9,829 bases of DNA, from positions 1 to 9,829 of the forward strand of contig JALNWS010000150.1 of NCBI GenBank assembly GCA_023230755.1, in the 5' to 3' direction. The notes below the pieces were generated by a model. The model did no database searches. It saw only the letters and a program-made list of their open reading frames with translations, and was not told where the DNA came from. The DNA is from Azoarcus sp. Its GTDB lineage: Bacteria; Pseudomonadota; Gammaproteobacteria; Burkholderiales; Rhodocyclaceae. Made by a program: the position numbers and the translations under genes. This document shows positions 7,642-9,829 of the stretch, one piece after another (the first letter of the stretch is position 1; the number at the start of each line of letters is the position of its first letter).

Positions 7642-8964
7642 CTACGGAAAGTAATCCGCCGTTCCTGCCGCTCGGGAGCGACGCTCTCGGACAAGGGCGG
7701 GCGGTGGTGAAAGGTCTTCCGCCCGATATACGGTCCAGTTGCCCACCATGACCCGTGCAGGTGGGAAGCGGTCGTCCGGCACGACTTCGCCGACGGCCTG
7801 CATCTGCACGATCTGATGGGTGTCCGGGTCGATATATGAAGTGAAGCCGTCGGGATCTTCGGGTAGCTGCAGGTGCAGCCCCTCCAGCGCGGTCACGATT
7901 GCATCCGTGTCAGTCGCGCTGCCGGCCTTTCTGATCGCTGCCGCGATCATCATGATTCCGCTGTATGCGCCTTCGGCTGCATAGGTCGGGAAGCGGCCTT
8001 CGGCCTCGTGGAAATCGTTTACAAAACGGCGGTTGCGTTCGCTCTCGGGCCAGTTGTTGTGATGACGGGCGGAGACAATCAGGCCTTTTGGCGGTTTGTC
8101 GCCGAGTGCGACCATGACTTCGTAATTGGCGCCGGTATCGAAATTCGCCAGGCGGGTCCGGTCGAAGAAGTCAGTGCTTGCCGCCTGTTTCATGAACGCG
8201 ATGAAGTCGCCTCCCCACAGCGCGGTGACGACGATCTCGGGTTCGGCCTTTTGCAGCGCGTCGATATAGGGGGAGTAGTCCGGTTCGTAGAGCTTGGGCC
8301 AGAACATCCCGACCAGCTCGAACTTGACGCCGAGCCGCTCGAAGTTGCTGCGCAGGTCGATCCAGGAGACGTGACCGTAGTCGTAGTCCGGCGCGATGAA
8401 GGCGAGGCGCTTCCAGCCGGTCTTGCGCTGCAGTTCTGCAAGATAGCGGGCACCGGCCGCCATCGAGGTGTAGGAGTCGTTCGACACCCGGAAGTAGTAC
8501 TTGTGAAAGGCTTCGATGGTGAGGCGCGAGGACGCGTGGTCGGTGCCGACCATGATCACCCGGTTGCGCTGGGCGGTCTGGCTCACCGCATGCGCTACGC
8601 CTGAGCTGACCATGCCACACAGAAAGCGAGCGCCATCGCGGTGGATGAAATCTTCCGCAATCCGCACCGCATAGGAGGCTTTCGAGCGGGTGTCGTCGAT
8701 CAACACCCGCAGCGTCGGTGCAGGGGTGCCATCGCGGGCAAGGTCGGCAAGTGCCAGCTTCATCCCGGCAATGCTGTCGCGACCGTAGATCGCTGCGCGA
8801 CCGGTCATCGGAAACATGCAGCCTATCGTGGCGTCTGCCTTGCCGGCAGGCGCGCCGAGTTCCACTCGAGCCCACGAGGTCAACGGCTGCGCTGCGGCAC
8901 AAAGTACCAGCAGTGAACATGCTGCCCGGGCTGCAAAACGACGCCCTGTAAGAAACTGGGTCAC
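7642..8964 (-). CDS. Periplasmic substrate-binding protein of LIV-type ABC transporter (first of two)
   Basis: Type I periplasmic binding protein (Peripla_BP_6 family). I start at GTG 8964 (MTQFLTGRRF), giving 440 residues, rather than at ATG 9003. The GTG has an AGGAG site 8 nt upstream and leads straight into an Arg-rich n-region and hydrophobic signal core (AACSLLVLCAAA) with probable cleavage near SWA/RVE (residue 32). The 9003 start would leave only about 13 nt of leader after the predicted transcription start. The mature part shows IGCMFPMTGRAAIYGRD, VRVLIDDTRSK-like LRVLIDDTRSK, FLCGMVSSGVAHAVS, IAPDYDYGHVSW and ALWGGDFIAFMKQ, all typical of the family. First gene of the operon, directly behind the sigma-54 promoter. 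The C-terminus (RERRSRAAGTADYFP) is an Arg-rich extension. Ligand unknown; amide- or amino-acid-type ligands are common for the family but not implied by the neighbours. Confidence 0.9.
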   Translation of the reverse strand: MTQFLTGRRFAARAACSLLVLCAAAQPLTSWARVELGAPAGKADATIGCMFPMTGRAAIYGRDSIAGMKLALADLARDGTPAPTLRVLIDDTRSKASYAVRIAEDFIHRDGARFLCGMVSSGVAHAVSQTAQRNRVIMVGTDHASSRLTIEAFHKYYFRVSNDSYTSMAAGARYLAELQRKTGWKRLAFIAPDYDYGHVSWIDLRSNFERLGVKFELVGMFWPKLYEPDYSPYIDALQKAEPEIVVTALWGGDFIAFMKQAASTDFFDRTRLANFDTGANYEVMVALGDKPPKGLIVSARHHNNWPESERNRRFVNDFHEAEGRFPTYAAEGAYSGIMMIAAAIRKAGSATDTDAIVTALEGLHLQLPEDPDGFTSYIDPDTHQIVQMQAVGEVVPDDRFPPARVMVGNWTVYRAEDLSPPPALVRERRSRAAGTADYFP

Positions 8965-8972
8965 GACGGTGT

Positions 8973-8977
8973 CTCCT
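8973..8977 (-). promoter_or_regulatory. Ribosome binding site supporting a GTG start for the first binding-protein gene
   Basis: AGGAG on the minus strand (within GAGAGGAGAC), 8 nt before GTG at 8964. No comparable site precedes the ATG at 9003, so the GTG is the better start. Confidence 0.7.
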
Positions 8978-9026
8978 CTCGATGCCGTTTCGGATGCGCG
9001 CATCCTTACGACTTTGGTTAGATAAC

Positions 9027-9042
9027 AGCAAAGCCCATGCCA
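9027..9042 (-). promoter_or_regulatory. Sigma-54 (-24/-12) promoter of the transport/oxidation operon
   Basis: On the minus strand, 9042 to 9027 reads TGGCATGGGCTTTGCT. Against the sigma-54 consensus TGGCACG-N4-TTGCW it differs only at one position (T for C in the -24 block). The invariant GG (9041-9040) and GC (9029-9028) have the required spacing. Counting from GC at -13/-12 puts +1 near 9016, giving a leader of about 52 nt to the GTG start at 8964. A sigma-54 activator gene ends just upstream and dyads lie at the right distance, which supports the call. Confidence 0.85.
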
Positions 9043-9096
9043 GCCCGGCGATTTGATCGCCAGGGGGCATGGATGCTGGGGTTCAGGGGGTTTTGC

Positions 9097-9116
9097 TCGA
9101 GTTGATGCGAACTCGA
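9097..9116. repeat. Inverted repeat between activator sites and promoter
   Basis: Perfect 7-bp arms TCGAGTT (9097-9103) and AACTCGA (9110-9116) around a 6-nt spacer. It lies about 80-100 bp upstream of the predicted transcription start. In the minus-strand transcript the stem is followed by GCAAAACC, not a U-run, so it is unlikely to terminate the regulator mRNA. It could be a second protein-binding site or a bend-region element; no function can be assigned. Confidence 0.4.
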
Positions 9117-9138
9117 AGCGCGCATGTGAGCGCTTTAT

Positions 9139-9153
9139 GAGCGGATTCCGCTC
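9139..9153. promoter_or_regulatory. Putative activator binding dyad, promoter-proximal (UAS1)
   Basis: GAGCGGATTCCGCTC is a perfect palindrome with 7-bp arms around a central T. Its centre at 9146 is about 130 bp upstream of the predicted start, a standard position for an enhancer-like site of a sigma-54 activator. An extra TGAGCG half-site at 9127 lies 11 bp, one helical turn, further towards the promoter. Confidence 0.7.
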
Positions 9154-9170
9154 GCGGTGCGCGCGTGTCT

Positions 9171-9185
9171 GAGCGGATTGCGCTC
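9171..9185. promoter_or_regulatory. Putative activator binding dyad, promoter-distal (UAS2)
   Basis: GAGCGGATTGCGCTC matches UAS1 at 14 of 15 positions, leaving one mismatch in the dyad. Centre 9178 is about 162 bp upstream of the predicted start and 32 bp from the UAS1 centre, so both sites face the same side of the helix. It begins 2 nt after the stop codon of the regulator gene. Confidence 0.7.
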
Positions 9186-9187
9186 GC

Positions 9188-9829
9188 TTACAGACCGAGC
9201 CGCTGCAGTCGTCGTTTCAGCGCATGGCGCGAGATGCCGAGAATGTCTGCAGCGCGGCCTTTCTGGCCGCCGGCTTCACTGAGCGCCGCTTCCACAAACT
9301 GACGCTCGGCTTGTGCCAGCTGGCCGGTGATGGGGCCCGCCGTTGCCGGTTTTCCATTTTCGGCTGGTGTGTCCATGGCCGGACTTGTCATGGCGGCGGT
9401 CATCTCCTTTGGCAGGTCGGCAGGCACAATGCTGCGTCCGGGCGTCAGGATGGTGAGCCGCTCGATCGTGTTCTTCAGTTCGCGAACGTTGCCCGGCCAT
9501 GGATAGCGCAGGAAGATCTCCCGCACCTCGTCCGCCAGCCGGATCGGGACGCTGCCTTCCTCGCGCGCATAGCGCTGGCAGAAGTGGGTTGCCAGCTCGA
9601 TGATGTCATCACCCCGATCGCGCAGGGGCGGTATCCGGAGCTGGATGACGTTGAGCCGGTAATACAGATCTTCGCGGAATCGCCCCCGGCTCACTTCTTC
9701 GGCCAGGTTGCGGTTGGTCGCAGCCACCACCCGCACATCCGTATGCAGCGCCCTTCCGGAGCCAATGGGGCGGTAGCTCCCGTCCTCGAGAAAGTGCAGG
9801 AACTTCGCCTGCAATGCGAGCGGGAGTTC
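9188..9829 (-). CDS. Sigma-54-dependent transcriptional activator (NtrC/AcoR-type bacterial enhancer-binding protein), N-terminus beyond window
   Basis: C-terminal 213 residues of an enhancer-binding protein that hydrolyses ATP to open sigma-54 promoters. The frame is open to the window edge, so the true start and the sensor domain are outside. The fragment begins just after Walker B (ELPLALQAKFLHFLEDGSYRPIG), then shows sensor I VVAATNRNL (34-42), FREDLYYRLN (51-60) and the sensor II region YPWPGNVREL (89-98). A Pro/Ala/Thr-rich linker (about 125-158) leads to a Fis-type helix-turn-helix (about 160-213) with GRAADILGISRHALKRRLQRLG as recognition region, given here in part. It is transcribed in the same direction as the operon and its stop abuts the dyads. 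It is therefore the natural candidate to control the operon promoter. Whether it senses a ligand directly or is phosphorylated cannot be told from this part. Confidence 0.93.
   Translation of the reverse strand, partial: ELPLALQAKFLHFLEDGSYRPIGSGRALHTDVRVVAATNRNLAEEVSRGRFREDLYYRLNVIQLRIPPLRDRGDDIIELATHFCQRYAREEGSVPIRLADEVREIFLRYPWPGNVRELKNTIERLTILTPGRSIVPADLPKEMTAAMTSPAMDTPAENGKPATAGPITGQLAQAERQFVEAALSEAGGQKGRAADILGISRHALKRRLQRLGL

Noticed and set aside
6471..7751. Plus-strand open frame (426 codons) opposite the second binding-protein gene
   Set aside because: It covers a well-supported gene in antisense, is low-complexity (Gly, Leu, Asp, Glu, His) and spans the gap between two minus-strand genes without its own signals.
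2952..8964. Calling the transporter a branched-chain amino acid importer
   Set aside because: LivHMGF-type subunits carry many substrates (amides, urea, aromatic acids). No amino-acid metabolism gene is present and the enzymes point to alcohol/aldehyde oxidation.
8868..8964. Tat signal or lipoprotein signal in the first binding protein
   Set aside because: The GRRF sequence lacks the rest of the twin-arginine consensus, and the Cys in LLVLC is preceded by Leu rather than the small residue of a lipobox. A plain Sec signal fits best.
9139..9185. The two dyads as transcription terminators of the regulator gene
   Set aside because: No U-tract follows either stem on the minus strand, the loops would be a single base, and the repeated motif with helical phasing fits protein-binding sites better.

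Overview
The window looks like chromosomal DNA of a high-GC proteobacterium. The LIV-type ABC system, the GabD-like dehydrogenase and the sigma-54 control suggest a betaproteobacterium, possibly of the Thauera/Azoarcus group. That placement is inferred from gene style and composition only; no rRNA or marker gene is present. All nine genes lie on the minus strand, so the biology reads from high coordinates to low.

At the right edge (9188 to beyond 9829) is the C-terminal part of a sigma-54-dependent activator: the end of its AAA+ domain plus a Fis-type helix-turn-helix. Next comes a 184-223 bp non-coding stretch that looks like a complete activator-controlled promoter region. It holds two 15-bp dyads centred 32 bp apart (about three helical turns) and a near-consensus -24/-12 promoter at 9042-9027, which would start transcription near 9016.

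Downstream is one apparently continuous operon. It begins with two different periplasmic substrate-binding proteins (8964-7642 and 7610-6303), followed by the LIV-type permeases LivH and LivM and the ATPases LivG and LivF (6221-2952). Then come an iron-type alcohol dehydrogenase (2930-1776), a small hotdog-fold acyl-CoA thioesterase (1763-1335) and a GabD-like succinate-semialdehyde dehydrogenase that runs off the left edge (1298 to before 1). Gaps are short and the permease/ATPase genes overlap by 1-4 nt. The largest gap, 81 nt between the second binding protein and livH, holds an 11-bp GC-rich hairpin that probably sets different expression levels on either side.

Together the genes suggest a substrate-induced module that imports a small organic compound, oxidises an alcohol to an aldehyde and then to an acid, and can release an acid from CoA. 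The last enzyme points to succinate semialdehyde or a similar short semialdehyde, so 4-hydroxybutyrate or a related omega-hydroxy acid, lactone or diol is a reasonable first guess. The sequence does not prove the substrate. The transporter should not be assumed to carry branched-chain amino acids. The most interesting signals are the promoter architecture, the paired binding proteins and the unusual ATPase-site residues in LivG/LivF.
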